From positions 124,001-188,000 of the forward strand of contig VWZX01002936.1 of the NCBI GenBank assembly GCA_013399015.1: 64,000 nt of DNA, read 5' to 3'. The notes under the pieces were generated by a model. The model saw only the letters and a program-made list of their open reading frames with translations, was not told the origin of the DNA and made no database searches. Of this stretch, positions 13,520 through 25,963 are shown one piece after another. Source of the stretch: Galbula dea (lineage: Eukaryota; Chordata; Aves; Piciformes; Galbulidae). The position numbers were made by a program, and so were the translations under genes. The first letter of the stretch is position 1. Every line of letters starts with the position of its first letter.

Positions 13520-13738
13520 GTTTTGGACATTAGGAAAAATTTCTTCACAGAAAGAGTTGTTATGCATTGGCACAGGCTGCCCAGGGAAGTGGGGAAGTCA
13601 CTATCCCTAGAGGTGCACAAAAAATGTATAGATGTGATACTCAGGGACATGGTTTAGTAGCATAGTGGTGATGGGTTGGTGGTTGGACTTGGTTATCTTA
13701 GAGATATTTTCTAACCTCAATGATTTTGTGATTCTGTG
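13520..13738 (+). mobile_element. CR1 LINE 3' fragment
   Basis: Sense CR1 3' end of about 220 bp. The sequence GACATTAGGAAAAATTTCTT begins the recognisable part and translates in the frame ending at 13657 as DIRKNFFTERVV, followed by HWHRLPREVG. This is the conserved ORF2 C-terminal block. A 3' UTR with GATGGGTTGGTGGTTGGACT follows, and the copy ends in TGATTTTGTGATTCTGTG, two tail 8-mers. The region just upstream (13430-13519) stays open in the same frame but does not resemble CR1 closely. It could be a more decayed part of the same copy. Confidence 0.92.
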
Positions 13739-16700
13739 TCTGCAACCAACTTAGGTTGATGGACAGTGAAACTTATTTTGCTGACTTTTGCAGCTTACCA
13801 AAACTGCAACTACCATTTTTTTGTCTGTATCTGTTCTACATGTGGGTGTAGCCAAGATAAAGTATCCCTGTCCCAGTGTGTGAGACATCTTCAGGTCACG
13901 TTATAGCAGAGTGTCTGTTGTGCAAGGAACTGCCTTTTGGCAGAACTCTAGTTCAGTGAGGTGTGGTTGTGACAGCCAGGTTGAAACAATCTTGGACTCC
14001 AAAAATTTGACAGTCATGTATTGAGAGAAGGCCACACAATTCTGTAGGAGCCTTCTACCAAGGTTTTACCAACACTGTTACCCACTTTCTCTGCCCCCTT
14101 GCCCACTGAATAAAATGGCTTGGCAGGTCTGTAACTGACGATCTGATGTGCTAATATTTTATGCCATATTAGCCTTATGAACAACTCCAATTTTTAATAG
14201 TAAACCATGGACTATATTATCTAATGTTTTCAGGAGCCTCAGACATTCCTGGAAACAGATTGGCATTTCTCAGATGCCAAAGTTTTCTAGTATCACAGCA
14301 ATTTCTGAAAGCCTTGTCAAATGCAGATGTTGTGTATGCATTAACTAGGCAATTAGACTTAGAAATATAATCCCTAAAAATACAGCTCTGGTTTTATTGA
14401 TGGGTATAATTAGGAGAAACAGTTGCTTTGCCTGGAATTTTTTCATGAGTATTGTGCAATGAAGAAAGGTTTTAAGATTCTACAGATGGTAAAGTCACAT
14501 CTTAATTCCTCAAGTAGCCTTTGTTGATTTTATTTTTGGTTTAATTTGAAGACATAAATCTTAGAAAAAGCATTAAGAATAAAATACATTGATTTTCAGA
14601 CTGTCTGTGTATGCTTATATTCCTCCTTATCCACTTGTGTATTTTTGTGGTCTTTAATTGATCATTCTTTTGTATCTGGGAAGTTTTTCTTTCACCGTTA
14701 GCATAGTTTTGTATTTATCAAAGAAGCATAAGTATCTACTGGCAAAACCCCCTTTATTCAGGATTATGTAAGTAAATCTTTTTGGCAGAAACTTGTACAA
14801 AACCAAGAAGCCCCAAAACTGTTCACAAGTCATAATTTCTCTTCTCAGTCTCTTACTTTGTTATACCTGGTCAGTTCTAACATGCTTTTAGAAAAATGTC
14901 AGTGTTCCTTTTATGTCCTACTTTGACTTGAAAATTGTTTACTTTTTTATAACATAAAATTATTCGATTGATTTTGGTCACAAATCATTTATGCAGGGAA
15001 TTATTACAATGAAAGACATTTTAAATAGGTTTGTTTACCTGCTGAATGAATTGTTACTGCACATCCTTTTTGTGTTTATAAATTTATCTACCAGTTATAT
15101 GCATATTCCATCAGAGTAGGGTAAGTTTAAAGAAAAGATATGTTGATCAGTAGATCTGCTTTGTATATATTTCCCTAATATAATCAATCAGAAACTCTTT
15201 GTGATTATGGTCAGTGTTACTGGTGTCTTGAAATCTGTCTGCTTCACCTAAAATACATAATTGCAGTGTTAGGAGAGTATGAATACAATGATTTGGGAAA
15301 AAAACCCCAACAGCTAAACTACTACTGACAAATCATTTGTTACAATAGTTCCCCATGGAATAGTATTGTGAATTCTGGTTTTCATTCTGTCTTTCAGGCT
15401 CCCTTGTATTTAATGAGAGAAAGTAAATTCAACTGATCACACCCAAGAAAAAAGTAGGATTTTTTTTCTACTATTATTTGCATAAGGTTTGTTTGGTTTG
15501 GTTTGGTTTTTGAAACCTTAGAAATATTTTTTCTTGACCACTTGTATTTTTCTAGACTGGATGTTATATCTGCAGAGTGCCTCAGTAGTGTGCTTTCTCT
15601 GTCGGAGTTTCAGTCAATGCAAGTCATTTTTATGTGCAATTGTTAGTACTTTCTACAGTGAGAATAAATATCAAGTCCCACTGTCAAGTTGTTTGTATTG
15701 CTTTTTCCTCTTTTCTGAAGTTAGTGTTGCATTTTTCAAGAGCAATTGTTCTAAATGGAACTAAACAGCATGGAATTTAAAGCATTCTTAAATACTATTT
15801 ACAAATGATATTTTGTTTCTACCCTATGTCTGTCCATCAGTTCTTTGGTGATGGTTGAATTAGTTTAGTAATTACTTCCTCTTGTATTGAATAGTTGAGC
15901 AATTAGTAGAATAATCCTTAAAGTAATTACTTGTTTGTTGACTAAGAGCAATCTTGATAGTGAAAATCCATACATGTTAGCAAGTCAAAATGTGAGAACT
16001 TTTCTGGTGTAGAACTGGTTCATCAGGCAAAATTACAAGGCTTATATGGTGAGGTGGATTGAATCTGTGTTGTAAATAGATTGGGCATTTATGTGTCTCC
16101 AAATGCATTTTGAAAATATATCTTTCAAACTGTATATTGTGTTATTTATTTCTGTTGAGGTTAAGAGTAAGACATTAAGCATCTGTTTGTTCTTTTTAAA
16201 GAGAAACATCAATGAATACTGCAATAATTGAACTCTTCTTTACATTTGGTAACATCTCATCCTCTCTGCATTTCTTGAAAGTGAAACACATATGAAATTT
16301 AAAATTGAGAAAGTCTCAACAGTATTTTCATATTTTATATTTATTAGATGTACTGGTATTATATGTATACGAAGTATTATGTGCTAAAGGCCTAATTCAT
16401 CAGTGCATTAGATTGCACACAAATACCCGGGCAATGCACATACCACCTGGAATTTGCAGAGCTGTATCAGCCTTGTGCATTGTGGACCACAAAGATGGAT
16501 TTTGCAATTTGCTTTCCCTGGTTCCCTGTGACAGTCACTCTGCCACTGCTTTATTTACTTCTCAGTTTGACTAAGGTTAGTTGTAAAGAAAAGACGAACT
16601 CCTTGAGCTGGGCAGCCTAGTGATTTAACGTAATTAGGAGCTCTTACACCGTAGGTATTGTATTATTCTTGACAGCAAGACAGCTCTAGTGCTGAAAACG

Positions 16701-17089
16701 TTGAGCTTATGATGTTCATGCAGGGTCTCATGCAGACTTAGCTCAACAGGTTTCTGTGAGAGAACTGCTCATAAATTAGTACATGAGAACTGCTAATAGA
16801 ACTTACACACTTGACTCAGTAGAGCTCTTCAGTACAAACTTAAGTAATTCAGTGAGTGGGAGCTAGAGTTCAGAAGGCTGCACTAGGTTGTCAGTGGAGC
16901 AGGGCTTTCACATCACAGTGATGGTACCTCTCTGTCCAGGTGCTTGAACTGTGATCATAGGAAAATTAAAGCCCTATTTTTGGCTTCCAAATGTACTTAA
17001 AACTGCCAAAATTTAGCTACTGACATTCCCCACCCCCATGACCAATGTGCATATTCTGATTGAGGGTATGGTCCCCATTATGATGCTGT
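13739..17089. other. unique sequence, no gene seen
   Basis: About 3.35 kb of AT-rich unique DNA. It holds a short (TTTGG)n-like tract at 15487-15510 and several chance-length open frames (15534-15764, 16305-16574). No RNA gene or repeat family was recognised. Confidence 0.5.
15487..15510 (+). repeat. (GTTTG)n-like microsatellite
   Basis: Imperfect run of GTTTG units, three of them uninterrupted. Similar G/T tracts recur on this strand at 20699-20724, 23252-23348, 53458-53582 and 55377-55409. Confidence 0.8.
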
Positions 17090-17487
17090 AGAATCACAGA
17101 ATCACAGAATGTTAGGAGTTGGAAGGGACCTCCAAAGATCATTTAGTCCAACCCTCTGGCCACAGCAGGAATCACAACAGTAGGTCATACAGGAACATGT
17201 TTAGGTGTATTTTGAATATCTCCAGAGAAGGAGACTCCCCAACCTCTCTGGGCAGTCTGTGCCAGAGCTCTGGCACCCTTGCTGAGACAATTTTTTTTCT
17301 TGTATTCACACAGAACCTTCTTTGCTTCAGCTTACAGCCATTGCCCCTTGTCTTATCCCTGGGCATCACTGAGAAGAGCCTGACCCCATCCCCCTGACAC
17401 CCACCTTTCACATATTTATATCTTTGCAAAGCCTTCAGCTGGTCATATAGTAGACATGCTGTCTCTAGATTTCCCCATAGCTTTCTC
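17090..17487 (-). mobile_element. CR1 LINE 3' fragment with open ORF2 end
   Basis: Antisense CR1 copy of about 400 bp. The + strand begins with three near-perfect tail units (GAATCACA, GAATCACA, GAATG), followed by GGAGTTGGAAGGGACCTCC and GATCATTTAGTCCAACCC. The 3' UTR is about 80 bp, then the reversed ORF2 C-terminus follows. The preserved tail units and the single unbroken frame show that it is a comparatively young copy for this window. It belongs to the same subfamily as 31157 and 33834. The recognisable match ends near 17487, the 5' truncation point. Confidence 0.96.
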
Positions 17488-17489
17488 AT
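17172..17489 (-). pseudogene. CR1 ORF2 C-terminal remnant, 105 codons
   Basis: The frame stays open for 105 codons to its natural stop. Landmarks in order are LWGNLETA near the start, KYVKGGCQGDG at about residues 25-35, RDKTRGNGCKLKQRRF at about 44-59, and RVPELWHRLPREVGESPSLE at about 71-90. This is the conserved CR1 ORF2 tail after the reverse transcriptase. Endonuclease and RT domains are missing, so the copy cannot move itself. The apparent start is only the truncation edge. Confidence 0.93.
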
Positions 17490-18832
17490 AGGTGAGTTTT
17501 GAAAATGCTACAGCTAATGTAACACAGGGAGACTTGTCACCTACATCATAGAGAACATCACAGGAGCATGGTCTTGGTAGTATGAGAAATTGCCAGCACT
17601 CACACATTCTTTGAAAGAGAGATTGTTCTTTTGTAACTTAGTCTGACAATCAGACTCTTGACAATTTTTATATTGACTGTTTGCTGTTAGCATATTATCA
17701 GCTACAATGTCCTCGGAGTTTGCATTTTCTCTGTAAACCTTTAACATACTTAAAATTCCAAATAACTTCTCATTCAGGAGCCTGTATGTTTTGGGATTGT
17801 CCCATGTAATGTGGAGGACTACAAACACTCTGATATAGATTTACATATGAAATGTAAGCATATTGTCTCAGTAACTGACAGCATCTGCTGTAAAGGATCA
17901 AGAAATCCTCCCAGGTAATGGTTGGAGTTCTTTCCAGAAGTCCAGGATTTGTGTCAGGCATTTGCATTTACAGTAAGGCTGGCTTATAAAATAGTGTGGT
18001 TGAGTTATCTGTGGGTTGCTGATTAGTTTGGTCTTCATACAAAGACATTTCATAAGGATGTCAGTGCTACAAACAATAGCAGTAGTACCCAAAAAACATT
18101 TTTGGAAAAATCATGTTGCTCAACTTTGGCTTTTAAGTGGTGTAAATTGTACTGGGCTTTTTGTGATTCTTTCAGGTTTCCTGAAACAACTCTTTGGCTC
18201 TAATTCCTTGCAGTATTTTCCCTGAGTACAGCACCACTCTATTTCACTTTTACAGCTAATTGAAGTGGTTGGAGGTCAGCCAGTTTGACCAGAGTTCCAG
18301 CCAGGCCATTTTATAATCCTGAATTACTTAATACCAAAGATTCTTTACAGAGATTATAATATTGAATTGGAACTACTCTCTATATATCCAAAGTATAATA
18401 CATGTTTATGCTTGAAAAGGGCAGCTGATAGGACAGGAAGTATTTTATCTACATTGAATTAAGATTGTTCTAATTACTCACATTGGCAATCTGGGAAAGG
18501 ATCATGCAGCATAGGGGAATTGAGAGTGAAGCAAAGGAAGTAAAAATCCATCAGAAATGTCATTTTCAAGAGTTCTAGCCCTGCAGCTAGCTTTGACTTT
18601 GAATTTGGGAAATGGGATGTCCTTCATGGATTTAGGCTGGAACAAGAAAGAAGTCCCAGGTACTAAAATATCACAGTTGCATTATTTCACAGTATTATAG
18701 AATATTTGAATAAAGGGCTCACACACAGTTAAATTTGTAATGAAGTTTAGTTCTTAATTGTAGCCCTTTTAGGAAATGAAACTACTAATTACAGCTATTT
18801 TTTTTTACTTTATTTCATTTTAGAGAATAATG

Positions 18833-18854
18833 AAAACAAACAAACAAACAAAAA
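18833..18854. repeat. (CAAA)n microsatellite
   Basis: About five CAAA units ending in a short A run. It is one of the few tracts where the G/T-rich strand is the minus strand. Confidence 0.85.
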
Positions 18855-20698
18855 GACAGAAAACCACCAAAGGTTAAAAAAGCTTTTCTGGAAACTGTTT
18901 TAAATCTCCTGTGGCAAATAAGATATGTAACTCTCTTGGGCTTCAAGATGCTCTAAAAATTGATTTAATAGCTGTTGTATTACATCTTTTCTCTGGCTTG
19001 TTCATACCAATCTCATAATTTTTTATTGCAACTGTTCTTAGATCAGTGTTTAAAAATAGTAACAACTTTGAAATGGCTTTGAAGGTAAATCACAGCACAT
19101 CATATCAGTAGGGTTATTCATAGAAATAATGCTATAATCAGAGCACTTACTGATTTTCATGAGTTTGTGATGAACAGTAATATACAATTGTAAGAACAAA
19201 AAAGATAGCCTTTTTATAAGTATAAAATAATTTTTGACATAAATTTAATTTTCCAAGGCCTATAACTGTTATCATGGTATAAAGGCCTGCTCAAAATATC
19301 AATTTTCTGCATAAATAGCTGTCAGAGCTTTCTCTGAAACCTTGTGTTCTCCCAACAGAGAACTATAAAATGGCACAGTAATGTGAGGTGGGCTACCCTT
19401 CACCAGTGGCAATAAACAGTATTCTACAAAACCTAATAAAGTCAATAATAATGGGACTGTAGACAACAAAAATCCAAATAAAATTTTCTTTTAGTTTAAA
19501 CTATGCCTTTCTGGGAGCAGAGAAATTGGCTAGAGAAGGGGAGTTTATGAACATCCAGTAAAGTCTTTTCAACAAATTGTTGTCATCTGGAGAAAGAAGA
19601 TAGATGTCAGGCTATTCTCTCTGGCTTAAAGGTGCTTCTGCCTATGTAATTCCAGATCTCCTTTCCTGGAATGAAGCCAGTACCAACCCTCTGGAAACCA
19701 AACATAAAAATGAAATGGGATTTTTTTGAGATTGCTGCAATGTAGGGTCACTTCTTATGCTTTCTGTGTTCTCAGTCATTGTTCTGATTCAGTCAGACCC
19801 AAGTTACCTCAGTTACTGCTTATCGAGGATCATAGAATCTTATTCACAATATCCAAGTTTTCTCATTCAATGTACGCCACATCAGAGTATGATATTTATT
19901 TGCCTCTGGAAAACCATAGTCTGTTCAAGAAAAGATTAATCTGTATCCAATAGGCATGAAACTGATGTCAGGAACCTGAACAAATCCTTTCTTCTGTGTA
20001 AGTCTGGTCCCTGTTATGCAACAAGTCTAGATCTCAGCCAATTTCCTCAGTCTCCCAAGGCAGACCTTGCTCAGATATCCGAGCCACTTCTTGTTCTCTG
20101 TATGCCAGTGGTAAGATTGGCAGCCATTTGTTGTTATAGCTCAGCTATTTGAGGAGATAACACACTTTTAAACCATTCAACAAGGAAATAAGAATAAGGA
20201 ACTTATCAAAGTTCTTTAGCATACAGAAAGTGAAGGGAGATGGGGACAGGAACAGAAAAATTAGTTGCTTGATCAAAGCAGAGGCAAGATTTGCTATATT
20301 TAGATCCTGGTTTGTTGTACAGGCAATGTCATGTGTGCCATTGGAGGTAAGGTGAACTTCAAATAATAAAATGGTATATGTTTTAGAATATAACCTCTGT
20401 TAGTCATATCTAGATTTCAAATCTGTATTTTCTGGCTCAGATTTATTTAAAGTATTTGTTATGTTTTGGTTTACTTGTATAATATAAGAAGACCAGAATG
20501 TCACACATTATTACCTTGTGTTTAAAGAGCTCCGCCAACTAGGTCAGATTATTGACTAATTGGATGACATAGTTACTGAAGACTGCAGAATGTGATGACC
20601 TTTTGCTTTTGAATAGGGTCAGGCTCAACATAATGTTTAAAGCCCTCCATTAAACTTCAGCTCAATTTTATTGTATGGTTTGTTGAAGATTAGTAGTT

Positions 20699-20724
20699 GG
20701 TTTGGGTTTGGTTTTTTTTTTTTT
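20699..20724 (+). repeat. GGTTTGGG/T13 tract
   Basis: Short GTTTGG-type units run into thirteen T. This is the same type of G/T tract seen elsewhere on this strand. Confidence 0.75.
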
Positions 20725-23251
20725 GCAGGGCTTTGCAAAAGCATGAAAGTGAGTAGGAGTATTTACTGTACTGTATTCTCCAACAGTTCACAGAAATTGC
20801 AGCCCAGGATTAGTAGCTTTTGGTTTTTAAGGCACCTGTCTAAACTGGGGAGTTTCTAAAACTTCTCTAGCCATATCACCTATGTTAAGAGGCACAAAAT
20901 TAATCTTGTGCTGGTGAGTTTAAATTCTGCAGACCTCCCTTTTTATTAACGCCCCTTACGCTTTCATGTGTCAGTATTTGCTTTTGTAGTCTCTAATTTA
21001 AACCTGATAGTTTGTTTTTTTTTTTTCTCCTTACTACAGGAAAATTAACCAAGTTCTTTACAATTATTAATCTACTGGAAAAGTTTTTAGTGATCTGCTT
21101 TACTAGGGATCATTCAAGTGGTAATTCAGTCTTCAAATGTAATGAAGCATAAGGCAACAGGCCTCCTGATGTAAATAATGAATTTCATATCCCACTTTTG
21201 TCAAGTTATTTGGAAAAGGATTTTTTTATGCTTCACTGGATAGTCAATGAGAATCTTCTCTGAAAAATTTTTTGTAGGTTAACCAACTGGCAAGTATCAA
21301 AATGTGATTTTTCTTGGGAGTTTTATGATCTTTTTTTTACACTTATGTTTATTACCTAATAAATAGCTTCCAGTATATTCTTATTTATACTTATTAATGT
21401 AAATCCTACATATAGTAGTTTAACAGAATTATAAGGAGTTTTCCCATGTTAAAATTGTTGTTAACTCTGAAGGAAAACAACAACCCTTAGAACAGTAGCA
21501 CTGCTTCACTGAATCATGCTGAAGCTTACAAAGAGTACGTACGGAAGGAGCCAGCATCATGTGTAAAACATTACCTTCTTGTGCTTGATGCTTTGTCTGT
21601 AGCTGTATGATCCAGAGAGAACAAAAGAGTAGAAAATGGGAAAAGTAACAAACTAAAATAATATAATGAGATATGCAAGTCTGTGTATCATTTTATTTGC
21701 AAGTGAGTATTTCTGTACCGGTAGCACAGCACTAAACTGCATGTGCAGAAGGCTTGTGACACTTCAATAGTGTTCAGGACTGACAGTGAACTTGCATCCT
21801 GAGCAGACCAGATCTTAACAGTTGTGAAATTGCACAACTGTTTCTAGGTTGTACTACAGAGAAGCAGGAAAATTCCCTTGTCAGGATTCAGTTGGGATGT
21901 TACAAAAGTCTCTGTGTATTCATTGAGGTGATATGCTCCTAGACAGTGATCAATGTTCAGTTATCCATGAGTAGTTCATCTGGACTGTCCATTTTCCATG
22001 CTGCAGGTGCAGGATTCGGGTAGCTCCCTGTAGTGCCAAGTTAGGTGTTGTGGGTCCTGGTGACTCAGAGGCACTGTAACAGAGAACCTGTGGCCCTGCT
22101 CTCTGCTTGTCTCAGATGTGAAAGCAATAAACTTACTTTTGCCTGGATTGCAGCCTGCTCTAAAAAGTCCACCAGAATTAAATAGATTTTCAGCAGAACT
22201 AGCTAGTGTCATTACTATACTCCAGGAACTGGAAACATAAAGAACAATCCCATGTTACTTTAACATGTTTACCATATTAACTGAAGTCCAGCTTGGCCTT
22301 AGTTCCATAGGAAATTAGGTATTTGTGCAGAGCTGTGTATGCCCTAGCACTAGGTCACCTTGTCCTCTGTGTTTTTGAGGTGTTCAGTCGTGTGACTGTG
22401 GGGAAGATATGCAAAGTTTGATGGTGAGCCTGGGCTGAAACAGCCCCAAATAGTACAGGGTTTCCAAATATTTTTGTGTGAGTCATGTAAGTGCGTATTG
22501 CCAAGGGCACTCCCTACCTAGACATACGGGTGCACCATGCCCTCAAAGTGCCCTGTCATTCTTTACCTTCTGGGTTCTGCTGTTGAGGCTGTGCCTGTCC
22601 ATACCACCAAAAATGGGGCACCGATGTTATATGGGAATCTGGCATCTGTGAATAAGAAGCACTTCTTCCCACTAAAGAGTCAGAAATAACTAAGGGTGGC
22701 TAGGGCATAAAAGAGTGAGTGGAACACTATTTCAGTCTTCTCTGGAACAGATGCAGGGTCTGAGAACATGCTGTATTTCACCCAGCAAGCTGTTTGTATG
22801 TAATGCTGCCTCCATCAGGCTTTTGGAACCTCTCTATGCTTGTGTATTGGTTGTGTTCTCACACTGTAGTCAACCATCACAGATGGTTATGCCTACTTGT
22901 TGTCTCTAAAATACATCATGACATTTCTCCCCAGACACTGCCAATAGTTATATGCATAATCAATTCTGTAATTTCCTTTCACCTGTTGGAACTAATCTCC
23001 ATTTGTAGATAGGTCTACCCATTTTAATGGCATGCTAACGGTGTGTTCAAACACGGGTCAAGACAAAGTTAGTGCTAGCTGTAAATTTAACTGATTGCTT
23101 TGATGACTTTTGAAAAGATACCTGTTCTGCTGAAGGTTGCTCACTTCACTCAAACTAATTTTTATGGGAGAGTATCCAAATAATCTCCAGGCTAAGCTCA
23201 TATCTATAGATTCGTCATGCTAATATTTGTTGTCAAGTTTTGAGTGTGGGC

Positions 23252-23348
23252 TGTTTTTTTGTTTGGGTGATAGTTTTGTTTTTGAGGTTTGGTTTCTTTT
23301 TGTTTTGTTGGGGTTGATTTTTTTAGAGAATTTAAAACTGGGGGGTTG
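23252..23348 (+). repeat. G/T-rich low-complexity tract
   Basis: About 97 bp composed largely of T runs and GG/GGGG steps, with only two C on the + strand. It resembles the longer C-free tract at 53433-53582 in composition but not in exact unit order. Confidence 0.75.
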
Positions 23349-23531
23349 AAGTAGAGGGAGAATTTTTACTAAGGACGAGATGTGCACCTGGAGAGAAGCA
23401 GAGAAATGCAGCAGTGGGCAGGGAGGGAAAGGGCAGATTGACTCTGCCTTGAAGCTGTCATTACTGCTTCTGCATAACAGAATTAACTGCCACTGGTAAA
23501 AAGTAATCTTTCCCCCCCTCAGTTTCTCTGT

Positions 23532-23616
23532 TTAAAATATTTTACTTCTTTTATTAAGGTTAAGCCCAGCTGCATTAAAATATTTTACTTCTTTTTTAAG
23601 ATTAAGCCCAGCTGCA
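23532..23616 (+). repeat. tandem duplication, 43-bp unit, 2 copies
   Basis: Copy 1 is 23532-23574 and copy 2 is 23575-23616. Both begin TTAAAATATTTTACTTCTTT and end TTAAGCCCAGCTGCA. They differ by one indel and one or two substitutions in the middle. Only two copies exist, with no related third copy in the flanks. The source of the unit is unknown. Confidence 0.95.
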
Positions 23617-25963
23617 TTAGCCAGCTGAAATTCAACCTTTTCCTTAGTAAGAGTTTTGCACTGTATCTAATTTAGCTGTTGTAGATTGATTTCATTTGAT
23701 GGAACATGTTTAAGAATATTTTTTCATATAATTTATTTCATGAAGTTATGTAGCTCTATGCCTGTAAGCAAATTAAGCAAGAAGGTCTAAATACCACCAA
23801 ACAAGGGATGTTAAAATCTGCCTGTGGGATTTAGGTGTGCAAATCTCATTGAGGGATTGTCCCAAATTACATGGTATTTTAGAAATATCTACCAGAATAT
23901 GCATACAATGATATGCCATAGACCTATGGTTTTGCCTGAAAATAGTGTCACTTTGTCATTCTAATCCTGCCACTATCACCAGGCAGGTTCACAGATTCTT
24001 TGTTCCAGGCTGGAAAAGTCACTATAATTGTGAGACTGTCATACTGCTCCATATATTTTTTAGCTAACTGTGTAAATCTGAAGATTTCACAATTTTAATA
24101 TCACATAAAGAACCAGATGAGTATTTGAAAAGCAGTGAATTTAAAAAAAGAAAGAACAAATATACCACCTTGCAATGATCACAGCTAGCTCCAGCAACAT
24201 GACTGAATAAGGACAACAGACTATTCACTTTACCAATGTTTACTCTGGGTTTTCTGCCAAGATAGCAAATAAATGTTCTGTGAGTGAATTTCATTTTTAA
24301 AAGCACAATAAATAACATTTTATGCATACAGGTGTTTAGGGAAATACCTGGTATCCAACTGGCTGGGCAAGAATCCTTCCCATCTTTAAACTGTGTGTAG
24401 GAAAAAATTACATTAATTTTGTTTTACAAAGAGAAGGACTGAACATATGCAAACTCATTGAGATAAATTATTCTCAAGGTTAATTGAGATATATCAGTTT
24501 GTATTAGCTTTCCCTCTCACAATTTTCTGCCTGCTTACGAGTACAAAATAGTCAAATACATGCACTTTTATTTAGTGCAGTTTCTCTAAGGTTAGATATC
24601 CCAAGAAAGATGAATTTAGGAGGCTTGGTTCACAGTTGAGATAATTAAAAGAACTGTAGAAAAAGTTTTCTATAAAGCTCATGGAAACCTAACAAGGGAG
24701 GGACATTCAGCATGGCTCCATGCAGTTGTGCTGCCCTAGTAGTCCTTGGTATGCCAGAACTTCTGATGTGGTTTTCTCCACTTGCACAAACCCAGATTTT
24801 CTTTTGAAAGTAACCTAAAATTTAGGGGCAAGGAGGTTAATTTTGTGATCTGAACTGTAGATTGCTCATGTCTGTGACATCAAGATTCATCTTAAGAAAA
24901 TAAAATTTAGTTTTTCTGAGACTCATTCTGGAACTGCTGCTTCTTAACATATTAGCTGAGATTACTCTGCACATGGGTGCTATTTATAAGATATCTATTT
25001 TCAAGAATAAGGGCTTGAACTTGATGAGCCAAGTATCTGTTTCTCAGTAAAAGTGTGTTTTTCCACTTGAAATCAATGGAAATTTCATGTTCACAGCAGC
25101 TTCAAACTCAACTTCCAATCTCCATTGTGGTTTTGGTGTGGACAGGAATATTGTAGATCATTACAGAATAGTAATTAAGGGCCTTCTCAAAGAAGTGCAC
25201 AGGAGAGTTGGGATATTTAGAAGTATTTATTGTTAATTTGAATAACAATTTCAGCTAGCAGACTGCTTGTTAGCTGTGTTGTTTGTATTTGTGCAGTTGT
25301 CTGTAAACATGTCTCTCTGTACTGTGATGGGGTTAACAGAATGGAAGATTTAGGATAATGAGTAGCAGATAATGACCAATATAGTTATAGTACCAAACTG
25401 TGATTTATTTAAACTTGCAAAGTGATCAGAGTTAATGTCTGTTTCTACCAATCTGTAATACAAATATTGACAAATAATTACTAATATTAAGACATTTATT
25501 GATGACTGTGGACCAAACTTGGTGTTTTAGATGTGGAAACGTGAGTGAATTGTGGATTATTGTTTGTTCAACCAGTTCTAACTGTGAAGCAGAATGATTG
25601 AAAAACACATGGCAGCCTGGCAAAGGAGACTCTGGTAGCAAATGAATGCTGAATTGAGCAATTAGGCAGGAAATCAAGATGAGGATTCACTGGAAGGCAA
25701 CACATGGCACATGATACAGAGCAGGTCTAGAAGCAACTGTAGAAACTGGCAGAGCATTGTCAGCACCTGGTGGTGTCATCTATAGCCAGCATCCTGCCCT
25801 GGGGACTCTGGAATGGCACAAATGTTTATCTTGTCTCCTCTGAACCATTTTAAGAAGTCCAGCTTTCTCAGAAGTATTTTTTTTTTAAGAAAAGGTAAAA
25901 AGAGAAAAGAAATTGTAACTGGGAGGAAAAGAAAGGGGTTTGGTTCTCTTAAGCTTAGTGTAT

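Larger units (their letters stand above)
17488..25963. other. unique sequence, no gene seen
   Basis: About 8.5 kb without a recognised interspersed repeat. It contains simple tracts (CAAA)n at 18833-18854, T13 at 20712-20724, T12 at 21015-21026, a G/T-rich stretch at 23252-23348, and a 43-bp tandem duplication at 23532-23616. All open frames are below 106 codons and without known motifs. Confidence 0.5.

Noticed and set aside
18680..18720. CR1-like tip (TTTCACAGTATTATAGAATA)
   Set aside because: Only about 25 bp of weak resemblance to the CR1 tail and no GGAAGGGACC block follows.
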